DNA of 64,000 nt from JAAYBF01 sp963716445. Its GTDB lineage: Bacteria; Actinomycetota; Thermoleophilia; Solirubrobacterales; Thermoleophilaceae. Positions 43,254 through 53,674 of this stretch are shown here, piece by piece (within the stretch, counting starts at the first letter, position 1; every line of letters starts with the position of its first letter). Made by a program: the position numbers and the translations under genes. The stretch is from assembly GCA_963716445.1 (NCBI GenBank), contig OY970313.1, forward strand, positions 1,302,001-1,366,000, written 5' to 3'. The notes below the pieces were generated by a model. That model ran no database searches. It was not told the origin of the DNA and was given only the letters and a program-made list of their open reading frames with translations.

Positions 43254-44533
43254 GTCCGCGCGCCGGCATCGTCGTCACCGGGACGGAGGTCCTCACCGGC
43301 CGCGTACGCGACCGCAACGGCCCCTGGCTGTCCGACCGCCTACGCGAGCTGGGCGTCGACCTCGCTCACATCACGATCTGCGGCGACCGCCCGGAGGACA
43401 TGGACGCCCAGCTGCGCTTCATGGCCGAGCAGGGCGTCGACGTCGTGATCACGAGCGGCGGCCTCGGGCCGACCGCCGACGACCTGACGCTCGAGGTCGT
43501 CAGCCGCTTCACCGGCCGTCCGCTGGAGCTCGACGAGGCGCTCGAGCAGCGCATCGCCGACATCATCGCGCCCCTGATGAAGCGCTGGCCCGACGTCGAT
43601 CTCGAGGCGGTTCGCGAGTCGAATCGCAAGCAGGCGCTGGTGCCGCGCGGCGCGACCGTGATCGAGCCCGCCGGCACGGCGCCGGGGATGGTGGTCCCGG
43701 CGACCGACGGCCGGCCGGCTGTCGTCGTGCTTCCCGGCCCGCCGCGCGAGCTGCACGCGATGTGGCCGGCGGTCCTCGCGGCCGAGCCGTTCGAGCAGGT
43801 GCTCGCCCGGGCGACCGACTACAGCCAGACGATGCTGCGCCTGTTCGGCATCCCGGAGTCCGAGATCGCGGCGACGCTGCGCGTGGCCGAGGAGGAGATC
43901 GCGGGCTTCAGCGAGCTCGAGATCACGACCTGCCTGCGGCGCGGGGAGGTCGAGGTGGTGACGCGCTACGAGCCACGAGCGCGAGCGGCTTGGGACGCGC
44001 TCGCCCGGCTGATCGCCGACCGGCACGCGGAGGCGCTCTTCTCGACCGACGGGTCCTCGGTCGACGACCAGGTCGCCGCACTGCTGGCCGGCCGCACCGT
44101 CGCGACCGCCGAGTCCTGCACCGGCGGGCTGCTCGCGGCGCGCCTGACAGAGCGCCCGGGCGCCTCGGGGCATGTCTCGGGCGGCGTGGTGAGCTACTCC
44201 AACGAGGCGAAGAGCGCGCTGCTCGACGTGGACGCGGAAGCGATCGCGCGCCATGGCGCGGTCTCGGCCGAGGTCGCCGAGGCGATGGCCGACGGCGCGC
44301 TCGCGCGCTTCTCGGCGGCCGTCGCGGTGGCGATCACCGGGATCGCCGGTCCCGGCGGCGGATCGGAGGCGAAGCCGGTCGGCACGGTCTTCTGGTGCGT
44401 CAAGCGCGCCGACGGAGAGGCCCTAACTCGCACCGTCCAGGTGCCAGGCGACCGAGCGGAGATCCGCGACCGCTCGACGACCGTCGCCATGCACCTGCTG
44501 CGCCGCCTGCTGCTGGACGCCCAGCGCGCCTGA
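43250..44533 (+). CDS. cinA: CinA family protein (MoCF domain plus nicotinamide-nucleotide amidase domain)
   Basis: 427 residues from GTG 43250. N-terminal MoCF_biosynth-like domain (GIVVTGTEVLTGRVRDRNG, TSGGLGPTADDLT, PGMVV, LPGPPRELHAMW) and C-terminal CinA amidase domain (TVATAESCTGGLLAARLTE, GGVVSYSNEAK, ITGIAGPGGGSEAKPVGTV). The family hydrolyses NMN and/or ADP-ribose. The cinA-recA order is widespread; here a cupredoxin gene is inserted between them. Overlaps the RodZ-like gene by 4 nt. Confidence 0.93.
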   Translation: MSPRAGIVVTGTEVLTGRVRDRNGPWLSDRLRELGVDLAHITICGDRPEDMDAQLRFMAEQGVDVVITSGGLGPTADDLTLEVVSRFTGRPLELDEALEQRIADIIAPLMKRWPDVDLEAVRESNRKQALVPRGATVIEPAGTAPGMVVPATDGRPAVVVLPGPPRELHAMWPAVLAAEPFEQVLARATDYSQTMLRLFGIPESEIAATLRVAEEEIAGFSELEITTCLRRGEVEVVTRYEPRARAAWDALARLIADRHAEALFSTDGSSVDDQVAALLAGRTVATAESCTGGLLAARLTERPGASGHVSGGVVSYSNEAKSALLDVDAEAIARHGAVSAEVAEAMADGALARFSAAVAVAITGIAGPGGGSEAKPVGTVFWCVKRADGEALTRTVQVPGDRAEIRDRSTTVAMHLLRRLLLDAQRA

Positions 44534-44543
44534 GCGACGCTGG

Positions 44544-44549
44544 TACGGT
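44544..44549 (+). promoter_or_regulatory. -10 box of the short ORF/cupredoxin unit
   Basis: TACGGT lies 6 nt before ATG 44556, so the short ORF would be read from a leaderless transcript. Confidence 0.5.
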
Positions 44550-44555
44550 GGGCCG

Positions 44556-44663
44556 ATGACCGGTCGGCGAGACGGTTCGCCTGGCATAGCCGCCGAACGA
44601 GTGGACGTTTGTGTGGCCCCTGGGCCAGTCGAACTTCCACTCTGGCGTGGGAGCACTGCATGA
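44556..44663 (+). CDS. Conserved short upstream ORF, copy 2 (35 residues)
   Basis: ATG 44556 to TGA 44661-44663, overlapping the cupredoxin ATG (44660) as ATGA. The peptide contains VDVCVAPGPVELPLW, aligned with VEVRLGQGPVKLPL of the short ORF at 29089. Over the shared 42 nt the two copies are about three-quarters identical and in the same reading frame. A TANNNT box 6 nt upstream suggests a leaderless start. No known family recognised. Confidence 0.5.
   Translation: MTGRRDGSPGIAAERVDVCVAPGPVELPLWRGSTA
44601..44640 (+). repeat. Palindromic element, copy 2
   Basis: Left arm 44601-44618 and right arm 44623-44640 form an imperfect inverted repeat (GTGGA...TTCCAC ends). The right arm is nearly identical to that of 29110-29128. 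It lies inside the short ORF. Confidence 0.75.
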
Positions 44664-45445
44664 GGGCCCGCCTGACGCTTGCGGTCGCCTGGCTGGCCGC
44701 GATGGCGATGGCGGCCCCAGGCGCGCCGATCGCCGAGGAGCCCGCGCCGGTCCCCGAGGGTTCGGCCGTGGAGGAGACGGCGGTCGAGCCGCCGCCTGCC
44801 GCGGAGCCGGCCGCGCCATCGCCGTCGCCGGCCGAGCCGGCTACACCGGTCGGGCTGGTCGATCCGCCGGCCGCTACGGTCGCTCCCGCCGGACCCTCCG
44901 ATCCGCCGAAGCCCGCGGCTCCGTCGCCTCCGGCGAATTCGCGTCCGCAGCCGGACCGGCCGATCGCCTTCGCCGCGGCGCCCGGGTCGGTGACGATCGA
45001 GGACTTCTCGTTCGGGCCCGCAGCGGTCACCGTGGGAGTCGGGGAGAGCGTGACGTGGCGCAACAGCGGCCCTTCCTCGCACACGGCGACCGCCACCGAC
45101 GGCAGCTTCGACACCGGTCTGCTGTCGAGCGGCGAGAGCGGCAGCGCGACCTTCGACGAGGCGGGCAGCTTCAGCTACCTCTGCACGCCCCACCCGTTCA
45201 TGAAGGGGACCGTGCGGGTCGTGGCCCAGACGTCGACCGGCACGGACGCGGGCGCCGGCGCGGGCACAGGGACGGGTGACGCCGGCTCCACGGACGGCGT
45301 CGGAGGCACGGCGGGAGGCTCGGACGACAGCGCCGGCCTCCCGGCGACCGGCGCGGAGCCCCTATGGCTCGCCGTCACGGGGCTGGGGCTGCTGCTGATC
45401 GGGGCTTCGGGCGTGCGCGGCACCCGCCGCCGGGCCCGTCCCTGA
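44660..45445 (+). CDS. Secreted cupredoxin with LPXTG-type anchor
   Basis: 261 residues. Signal peptide (about 1-25), Pro/Ala/Glu-rich spacer (about 26-100), plastocyanin-like domain (about 105-190) with copper ligands H141 (SSHTATA), C175, H178 and M181 in YLCTPHPFM, Gly/Thr-rich linker, then LPATG (227-231), a hydrophobic helix and RRRARP, a complete sortase signal. It is thus a type I copper protein covalently fixed to the wall, probably an electron carrier. No sortase gene is in the window. It follows the short ORF by ATGA. Confidence 0.88.
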   Translation: MRARLTLAVAWLAAMAMAAPGAPIAEEPAPVPEGSAVEETAVEPPPAAEPAAPSPSPAEPATPVGLVDPPAATVAPAGPSDPPKPAAPSPPANSRPQPDRPIAFAAAPGSVTIEDFSFGPAAVTVGVGESVTWRNSGPSSHTATATDGSFDTGLLSSGESGSATFDEAGSFSYLCTPHPFMKGTVRVVAQTSTGTDAGAGAGTGTGDAGSTDGVGGTAGGSDDSAGLPATGAEPLWLAVTGLGLLLIGASGVRGTRRRARP

Positions 45446-45561
45446 GACGCGTCCACGGGAGGCGGAGACGGCTGTCACAGCGCCGTGACGCCGCCGTTGC
45501 ACAAGCGCCTCTAGGCGTCCGATCGCCGTCCTAGCCTCTTCATTCCACAGATTTCGAGGAG

Positions 45562-46658
<1,097 letters not shown>

Positions 46659-46659
<1 letters not shown>

Positions 46660-47129
46660 TGAGCACCGCTGAGGGTCAGCGGGCGATCGACCTGGCCCAC
46701 CGTGCGCTCGGGCGACGCGAGCGCACGGTGGTGGAGCTGCGCACATACCTGGAGGGAAAGCGGGTGGAGCCTGAGGCGATCGAGCAGGTCGTCGAGGAGC
46801 TGACGGTTGCCGGGCTTCTCGACGACGCACGGTTCGCCGTGCGCTTCGCGGAGGACAAGCGGACGCTGGAGAGCTGGGGAACGGAGCGAATCGAGCGCGA
46901 GCTGCGGAGGCGCGGCGTGCGGCGCGACGTCGTCGAGGCGGCGGTCGCCAGAGGGGGCTCGGAGGAGCTCGACGCAGCGCTCGAGCTGCTGGCCCAGCGG
47001 CTCCCCGAGCCGCTCGAGGACGACCGCGCATGCGAGCGGGCGTGGCGGCTGCTGGTTCGCAAGGGCTACGAGCCCGAGCTCGCCTACGAGGCGGTCGAAG
47101 CCCACGCCCGCCAGCACGTGGCTCGTTAG
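46659..47129 (+). CDS. recX: Regulatory protein RecX
   Basis: 156 residues. Tandem three-helix RecX repeats: AIDLAHRALGRRERTVVELRTYLEGK, LDDARFAVRFAEDKRTLESWGTERIERELRRRG, and LVRKGYEPELAYEAVEAHA (given in parts). It binds in the RecA filament groove and limits its activity. Directly downstream of recA with a one-base overlap. Confidence 0.92.
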
Positions 47130-47489
47130 CCGCGCAGGCGTGGCCTCCTCCGTGCTCTTGTACAGGGCGTAAGCGCGCGTTTGCGGAGCGATATGCGGAC
47201 CACTACCCTGAAGGCTCAGAGCGGCCCAAGGCCGACGCGAGACTTCCGACACTTCTGAAAACGGCTTCTTTGCAGCGGAAACCCGACATTCCGACATCAC
47301 ACACCAGACCAGCGACAGCGCGAGCATCGGAGATCGCGCGCGCGGTCATCGACGACGGTCCTGGCTCCGAGTCTCTCCACCGCGCGCTCTCGGAAGGCGC
47401 GCAACCGCACAAGTCGGCCTTGAAGTCTCGCGGCGCCGAGTAGGTCGCTCAGGCAACGCAACCCGGCGCAGCCGGACGAGGAGACCGCG
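47130..47489. other. 360-nt spacer between recX and rny, no gene assigned
   Basis: I see no convincing protein or RNA gene. The centre (about 47240-47310) is less GC-rich than its surroundings (TTCTGAAAACGGCTTCTTTG) and contains loosely repeated TTCCGACA. The rny promoter must lie here; no clear -10 stands out. GAGGAG 9 nt before 47490 is a good ribosome site for rny. A small RNA cannot be excluded. Confidence 0.4.
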
Positions 47490-48990
<1,501 letters not shown>

Positions 48991-49000
48991 CCCCGGCCGG

Positions 49001-49006
49001 TAGCTT
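49001..49006 (+). promoter_or_regulatory. -10 box for miaB (leaderless)
   Basis: TAGCTT lies 8 nt before ATG 49015. It supports that start over the TTG at 49006. Confidence 0.45.
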
Positions 49007-49014
49007 TGAGGGCG

Positions 49015-50334
49015 ATGAAGCGCTACCACCTGACGACCTTCGGGTGCCAGATGAACGAGCACGACTCGGAGCGGATGAAGGGGATGCTCGAGTCGATCGG
49101 GTACGGGGAGGCGGCTGTTCGCGACGAGGCGGACCTGATCCTCTTCAACACGTGCTCGATCCGAGAGTCCGCGGACAGCCGCTTCATCGGTCACCTTGGC
49201 GAGGCGAAGCGATTGAAGAGCGAGGACCCGAGCCGGGTGATCGGCGTCGGGGGCTGCTGGTCGCAGTCGATGAAGGAGAAGGTCTTCGAGCAGTTCCCGT
49301 TCGTCGACGTCGCCTTCGGGCCCGGCCAGGTGCACCGCCTCGCCGAGTTCCTGACCAGCGACAGCCTGACCGCTCAGGGCTACTTCGAGTTCGAGGGCTT
49401 CACCGGACATCTCCCGATGAAGCGCGGGCGCGACTTCCAGGGCTGGGTCCAGATCTCCGTCGGCTGCAACTGCGTCTGCTCGTACTGCATCGTCCCCTCG
49501 ACGCGCGGGCGGGAGGTCTCGCGGCCGGTCGGAGAGCTGGTCGCGGAGATCGAGCGACTCGCCGGCGACGGCGTGCGCGAGGTGACGCTGCTCGGCCAGA
49601 ACGTCAACTCCTACGGGCGCGACCTGCCGGTCGGCGCGAAGGCCAGCTTCGCCGAGCTGCTTGCGATGGTCGACGCGATCGAGGGCATCGACCGCGTGCG
49701 CTACACCAGCCCGCACCCCAAGGACATGCGCGAGGACGTGATCCGCGCCCACGCCGAGCTGCCGAGCCTCTGCGAGCACATCCACCTGCCGCTGCAGTCG
49801 GGGTCGAGCCGCGTGCTGAAGGCGATGCGCCGCACCTACAACCGCGAGCGCTACCTCGACCGGGTCGCGACGATCCGCGAGCTGGTGCCGGACTGCTCGA
49901 TCACCACCGACATCATCGTCGGCTTCCCGGGCGAGACCGAGGCCGAGTTCGAGGAGACGCTCGAGGTCGTCGAGGAGGTTCGCTACGACTCGGCGTTCAC
50001 GTTCGTCTTCTCGCCGCGGCGGGGCACCGCGGCGGCCGACCTCGACGGCCAGCTGCCGCATGCCGTCAAGCGCGAGCGGATGGAGCGCCTGATCGAGGCG
50101 GTCCAGCGGATCGCCCGCGAGCGCGCGGAGCGGTTCGTGGGACGGACGATGGAGGTGCTGGTCGAGGGTCCGTCGCGGACCGACCCGTCGCGGCTGCGCG
50201 GGCGGACGCGACACAACAAGGCGGTCAACTTCAGCGGCCTCGCTGCGCCCGGAGACATGACGCACGTCGAGATCGTCTCGGCGACGAGCCAGACGCTGGC
50301 GGGCGAAGAGTCGCTGCTGTCGCGGGTCGGTTGA
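49015..50334 (+). CDS. miaB: tRNA-2-methylthio-N6-dimethylallyladenosine synthase MiaB
   Basis: 439 residues. N-terminal UPF0004 domain with cluster cysteines in TTFGCQMNEHDSE, LFNTCSIRE and GVGGCWSQ; radical SAM core CNCVCSYCIVPSTRGRE; C-terminal TRAM domain (TMEVLVEGPSRTDPSRLRGRTRHNKAVNF). It methylthiolates i6A37 in tRNAs reading UNN codons. miaA, which makes the i6A substrate, is directly downstream. Confidence 0.95.
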   Translation: MKRYHLTTFGCQMNEHDSERMKGMLESIGYGEAAVRDEADLILFNTCSIRESADSRFIGHLGEAKRLKSEDPSRVIGVGGCWSQSMKEKVFEQFPFVDVAFGPGQVHRLAEFLTSDSLTAQGYFEFEGFTGHLPMKRGRDFQGWVQISVGCNCVCSYCIVPSTRGREVSRPVGELVAEIERLAGDGVREVTLLGQNVNSYGRDLPVGAKASFAELLAMVDAIEGIDRVRYTSPHPKDMREDVIRAHAELPSLCEHIHLPLQSGSSRVLKAMRRTYNRERYLDRVATIRELVPDCSITTDIIVGFPGETEAEFEETLEVVEEVRYDSAFTFVFSPRRGTAAADLDGQLPHAVKRERMERLIEAVQRIARERAERFVGRTMEVLVEGPSRTDPSRLRGRTRHNKAVNFSGLAAPGDMTHVEIVSATSQTLAGEESLLSRVG

Positions 50335-50360
50335 CGGCCGGGGTCGGGGCGAGACACCAC

Positions 50361-51107
50361 GTGCGGGTAGTCGCGCTGTTCGGGCCGACGGGGGTGGGGA
50401 AGACGGCGGTCGCGCTCGCGCTCGCCGATCGGCTGCGGGGGCGAGGCGAGGACCCGGTCGCGGTGTCGTGCGATGCGCTGCAGGTGTACGAGGGCCTACC
50501 GACCCTCACGGGTACGGCGACCGCCGCGGAGCAACAGCGGCTCGAGCACCGCTTGATCGGCTTCGTCCCCATCAGCGAGCCGTTCTCGGTCGGTGACTAC
50601 ATGCCGCTGGCCCATGCGGAGATCGATCGAGCGCTGGTGCGGGGGAGGCGGCCGATCGTCGTCGGAGGCACCGGCCTGTACCTGCGCGCCGCGTTGGCGG
50701 ACCTGTCGCTGACGAAGGTCCCGGCCAACGACGAGGCCTCCGAGCTGTGGTCGTCCGATACGCGGCATCCGACGCTCGTCGTCGGACTGACGATGGAGCG
50801 GGAGCTGCTGTACGAGCGGATCGGCGCGCGGGTCGACGCGATCGTGGCGGCCGGGGCGGAGGAGGAGGTGCGGCGTGCCGAGGCGCTCGGGCCGTCGCGG
50901 ACGGCGCGCAAGGCGCTCGGGTTCTCGCACCTGATGGCCGGCGAGATCGAGGCGATGAAGCGGCGGACGCGCAACTACGCGAAGCGGCAGATGACGTGGC
51001 TGCGCAAGCTCCCGGACGTGCGGACGATCGACATGACGGAGCGCTCGGCCACGCTGGCGGCGGACGAAGTCGTTCGTATACTCGATGACAGCGGAGAGGC
51101 GTCGTGA
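50361..51107 (+). CDS. miaA: tRNA dimethylallyltransferase MiaA, lacking the insertion domain
   Basis: 248 residues from GTG 50361, against 300-320 for typical MiaA. P-loop GPTGVGKTAVALALA, SCDALQVYEGL, GGTGLYLRAAL and the C-terminal KRRTRNYAKRQMTWLRKL are intact. Between ADLSL and LVVGLTMERELLYERI there are only about 18 residues instead of about 70, so the helical insertion that embraces the anticodon loop is almost gone. It transfers a prenyl group to A37. Reading frame is intact. It overlaps the acylase gene by 23 nt. Confidence 0.9.
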   Translation: MRVVALFGPTGVGKTAVALALADRLRGRGEDPVAVSCDALQVYEGLPTLTGTATAAEQQRLEHRLIGFVPISEPFSVGDYMPLAHAEIDRALVRGRRPIVVGGTGLYLRAALADLSLTKVPANDEASELWSSDTRHPTLVVGLTMERELLYERIGARVDAIVAAGAEEEVRRAEALGPSRTARKALGFSHLMAGEIEAMKRRTRNYAKRQMTWLRKLPDVRTIDMTERSATLAADEVVRILDDSGEAS

Positions 51108-53601
51108 CCGACCGGAGAAGCCCGTCACGTCTCGCCACCATGCACTCGCGCTCGCCGGACTGAGCATCCTGCTCGCCATGCCTGCCGCGAGCTCCGCGGC
51201 GCCGCTGGACTTCGGCGGCACGATCCGCAACGTGCTGCCGCCAGGCCAGGCCGGAGCGCTGCCGCCGGCGGCGAACAGCACGGATCAGATCTCGCTCTAC
51301 GACGGGCTGACGCCGCTTTCCGGGAACGTCGGGCCGGGCGCGATAGGACGCTACTTCAAGAGCGCGCGGTTCAACGTTCCGCGCGGTGGGCCGGCGGTCC
51401 GCCCACGCGCCGGGCTGCGGATTCGGCGCGACCGCTGGGGCGTGCCGCACGTCGCCGGACGCACGCGCTCCGACGTCATGTTCGGCGCGGGCTGGGTGAC
51501 GGCGCAGGATCGCGGGCTGTTCATAGAGTCGATCCGCGGGCCGGCGCGGGTCGCGGCGCTCGACGTGCCGGGACTCGACGCGTTTGGGCTGGCGACCTCG
51601 CTGCGCCAGTTCACGCCGAGCGCGGCGACCGAGCGGTTCCTGCGCCGCCAGGCGGCGCCGCTGCGCCGAGCAGGGGCGAAGGGCCGGCGAGTCCTGCGCG
51701 ACGTCGACGCCTACGTCGCCGGCATCAACGCCTACTACCGCAGGACCGGGAACGGCGTGCGGCCCTGGACGAGGGGCGACGTAATCGCCGCGGCGGCGCT
51801 GGTCGGCGCGGTCTTCGGCAAGGGCGGCGGCGGCGAGGTGCGCAGCTCGCAGCTGCTCTCTGGCCTGCGCGCTCGCCTGGGCGCGGGCGCCGGCACCCGC
51901 GTCTGGCGCGACCTGCGCTCGGCCCAGGACCCGGAGACGCCGGTGACGCTCGCGCGGAGGTTCCCCTACCGCACGGGCGGGCGCGGCTCGGCGCCCGGCT
52001 CGCGGCGCGCCGACGCCGGCTCGGTCAGCGCCTCGGCGGCACGGGCGGCGACCGTCGACATGCGTCAGCGGCGCCAGATGTCGAACGCCCTGCTGGTCGG
52101 CCGGACGCGTTCGGCGACGCGCCGCCCGCTCGCCGTGATGGGGCCGCAGGTCGGCTACTTCTACCCCCAGTTCCTGATGGAGCTGGACCTCCACGGCGGC
52201 GGGATCGACGCGCGCGGCGCGGCGTTCCCGGGTGTCTCCCTCTACGTGCTGCTCGGCCGCGGGCGCGACTACGCCTGGAGCGCGACGTCGTCGGGCTCCG
52301 ACAACGTCGACCAGTACCTCGAGCGGCTCTGCAACCGCGACGGCAGCCCGGCGACCCGCGCCTCGACCGGCTACGTCCACCGCGGCCGCTGCCGCGCGAT
52401 GGCGACCTTCGACGCCGGCACTCTCGGCGCCGGCGCCGGCGCGCCGGCGCGACGGGTGACGTTCAGGCGCACGGTCCACGGGCCGGTGACCGGCACGGTG
52501 ACGGTCGGCGGCCGTCCCTACGCGGTGACCTCCCGCCGCTCGACGCGCGGGCGCGAGGCGATGAGCGCGATCGGGTTCGCCGACCTCAACGCCAATCGGG
52601 TCCGCTCGGCGCGCGACTTCGCCCGCGTGATGAGCCAGGTCGAGTTCACCTTCAACTGGCACTACGCCGACGACCGCGACATCGCCTTCTTCTCCTCCGG
52701 GCGGCTGCCGGTCCGGCCGCGCCGCGTCGATCCGAGCCTGCCGACGCTCGGCACCGGCAGGCACGAGTGGCGCGGCTTCCTGAGTCGCTCGCGCCATCCG
52801 CAGGCGATCAACCCGCGCGGCGGGATCCTCCGCAACTGGAACAACAAGCCTGCGGCGGGCTTCGGCGTCGCCGACGACGAGCTCGGCTACGGCTCGGTGC
52901 ACCGCGTCGAGCTGTTCAGGGGATTCCGCCGCAGGCTGCACCTGCACCAGCTCGTCGGCGTGATGAACCGCGCGGCGACCCAGGACCTGCGCGCCGTCGA
53001 GGTCTGGCCGGTCGTCGCCGCGGTCCTGAACGGCGCTCCGGCGCCCGACGCCCGCACCGCGCAGGCGGCCGGCCTCGTGAGCGCATGGGCGCGTCGCGGC
53101 GGCAGCCGGCTCGATCGCACGGGAGACGGCGCGATCGACGATCCCGGCGCAGCGGTGCTCGACCGCGCTTGGAACCGCATCGCCGACGCGGTCCTGTCGC
53201 CGGTGCTCGGGCCGCTGACCGCCGACCTCGCCGCGATCGTGCGCCGCGACAACCCTCCGAGCCCGACCGGCAGCGCCTACGGCTCCGGCTGGTACGGCTA
53301 CGTGGACAAGGATCTGCGAACGCTGCTGCGGCGCCCGGTCAGGGGCCGCTACAGCCGACGCTACTGCGGTCGCGGCGACCTGAGCGCCTGCCGGGCGGCG
53401 CTGTGGGCGGCGATCCGCGACGCGGCCGACGAGCTCACGGCCAGTCAGGGACCGAATCCCGCCGCCTGGCGCTCGGACGCCAACGGCGAGCGAATCGTCT
53501 TCCGGCCCGGACTGCTCGGACCGCAGCGGACGATGCGCTGGACGAACCGGCCGACCTTCCAGCAGGTCGTCGCGTTCCGCGGCCACCGCCCACGTCCCTA
53601 G
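51085..53601 (+). CDS. Secreted penicillin-acylase family (S45) amidohydrolase
   Basis: 838 residues from ATG 51085 inside the end of miaA. Signal peptide about 1-38 (LALAGLSILLAMPAASSA). Alpha-chain region has RDRWGVPHVAGRTRSDVMFGAGWVTAQDR. The autocatalytic N-terminal nucleophile is S333 in QMSNALLVG, preceded by Met where Gly is usual. The beta chain has MGPQVGYFYP, TVHGPV, FNWHYADDRDIAFFSSGRLP and NWNNKPA. Such enzymes cleave acyl amides such as acyl-homoserine lactones or beta-lactams; the substrate here is unknown. Confidence 0.88.
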   Translation: MTAERRRDRPEKPVTSRHHALALAGLSILLAMPAASSAAPLDFGGTIRNVLPPGQAGALPPAANSTDQISLYDGLTPLSGNVGPGAIGRYFKSARFNVPRGGPAVRPRAGLRIRRDRWGVPHVAGRTRSDVMFGAGWVTAQDRGLFIESIRGPARVAALDVPGLDAFGLATSLRQFTPSAATERFLRRQAAPLRRAGAKGRRVLRDVDAYVAGINAYYRRTGNGVRPWTRGDVIAAAALVGAVFGKGGGGEVRSSQLLSGLRARLGAGAGTRVWRDLRSAQDPETPVTLARRFPYRTGGRGSAPGSRRADAGSVSASAARAATVDMRQRRQMSNALLVGRTRSATRRPLAVMGPQVGYFYPQFLMELDLHGGGIDARGAAFPGVSLYVLLGRGRDYAWSATSSGSDNVDQYLERLCNRDGSPATRASTGYVHRGRCRAMATFDAGTLGAGAGAPARRVTFRRTVHGPVTGTVTVGGRPYAVTSRRSTRGREAMSAIGFADLNANRVRSARDFARVMSQVEFTFNWHYADDRDIAFFSSGRLPVRPRRVDPSLPTLGTGRHEWRGFLSRSRHPQAINPRGGILRNWNNKPAAGFGVADDELGYGSVHRVELFRGFRRRLHLHQLVGVMNRAATQDLRAVEVWPVVAAVLNGAPAPDARTAQAAGLVSAWARRGGSRLDRTGDGAIDDPGAAVLDRAWNRIADAVLSPVLGPLTADLAAIVRRDNPPSPTGSAYGSGWYGYVDKDLRTLLRRPVRGRYSRRYCGRGDLSACRAALWAAIRDAADELTASQGPNPAAWRSDANGERIVFRPGLLGPQRTMRWTNRPTFQQVVAFRGHRPRP

Positions 53602-53660
53602 CCGACGCCGCGCACGCGAGCAGTCGGCCCGGCGGCGGTGGCCGGCCAGCGCCGCGCGGA

Positions 53661-53666
53661 TAACCT
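53661..53666 (+). promoter_or_regulatory. -10 box for dapF (leaderless)
   Basis: TAACCT lies 8 nt before GTG 53675, with no ribosome site between. Confidence 0.5.
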
Positions 53667-53674
53667 CCCGCGCC

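Noticed and set aside
45446..45561. LexA box upstream of recA
   Set aside because: No GAAC-N4-GTTC-like palindrome and no convincing alternative damage-inducible promoter motif could be identified by eye.
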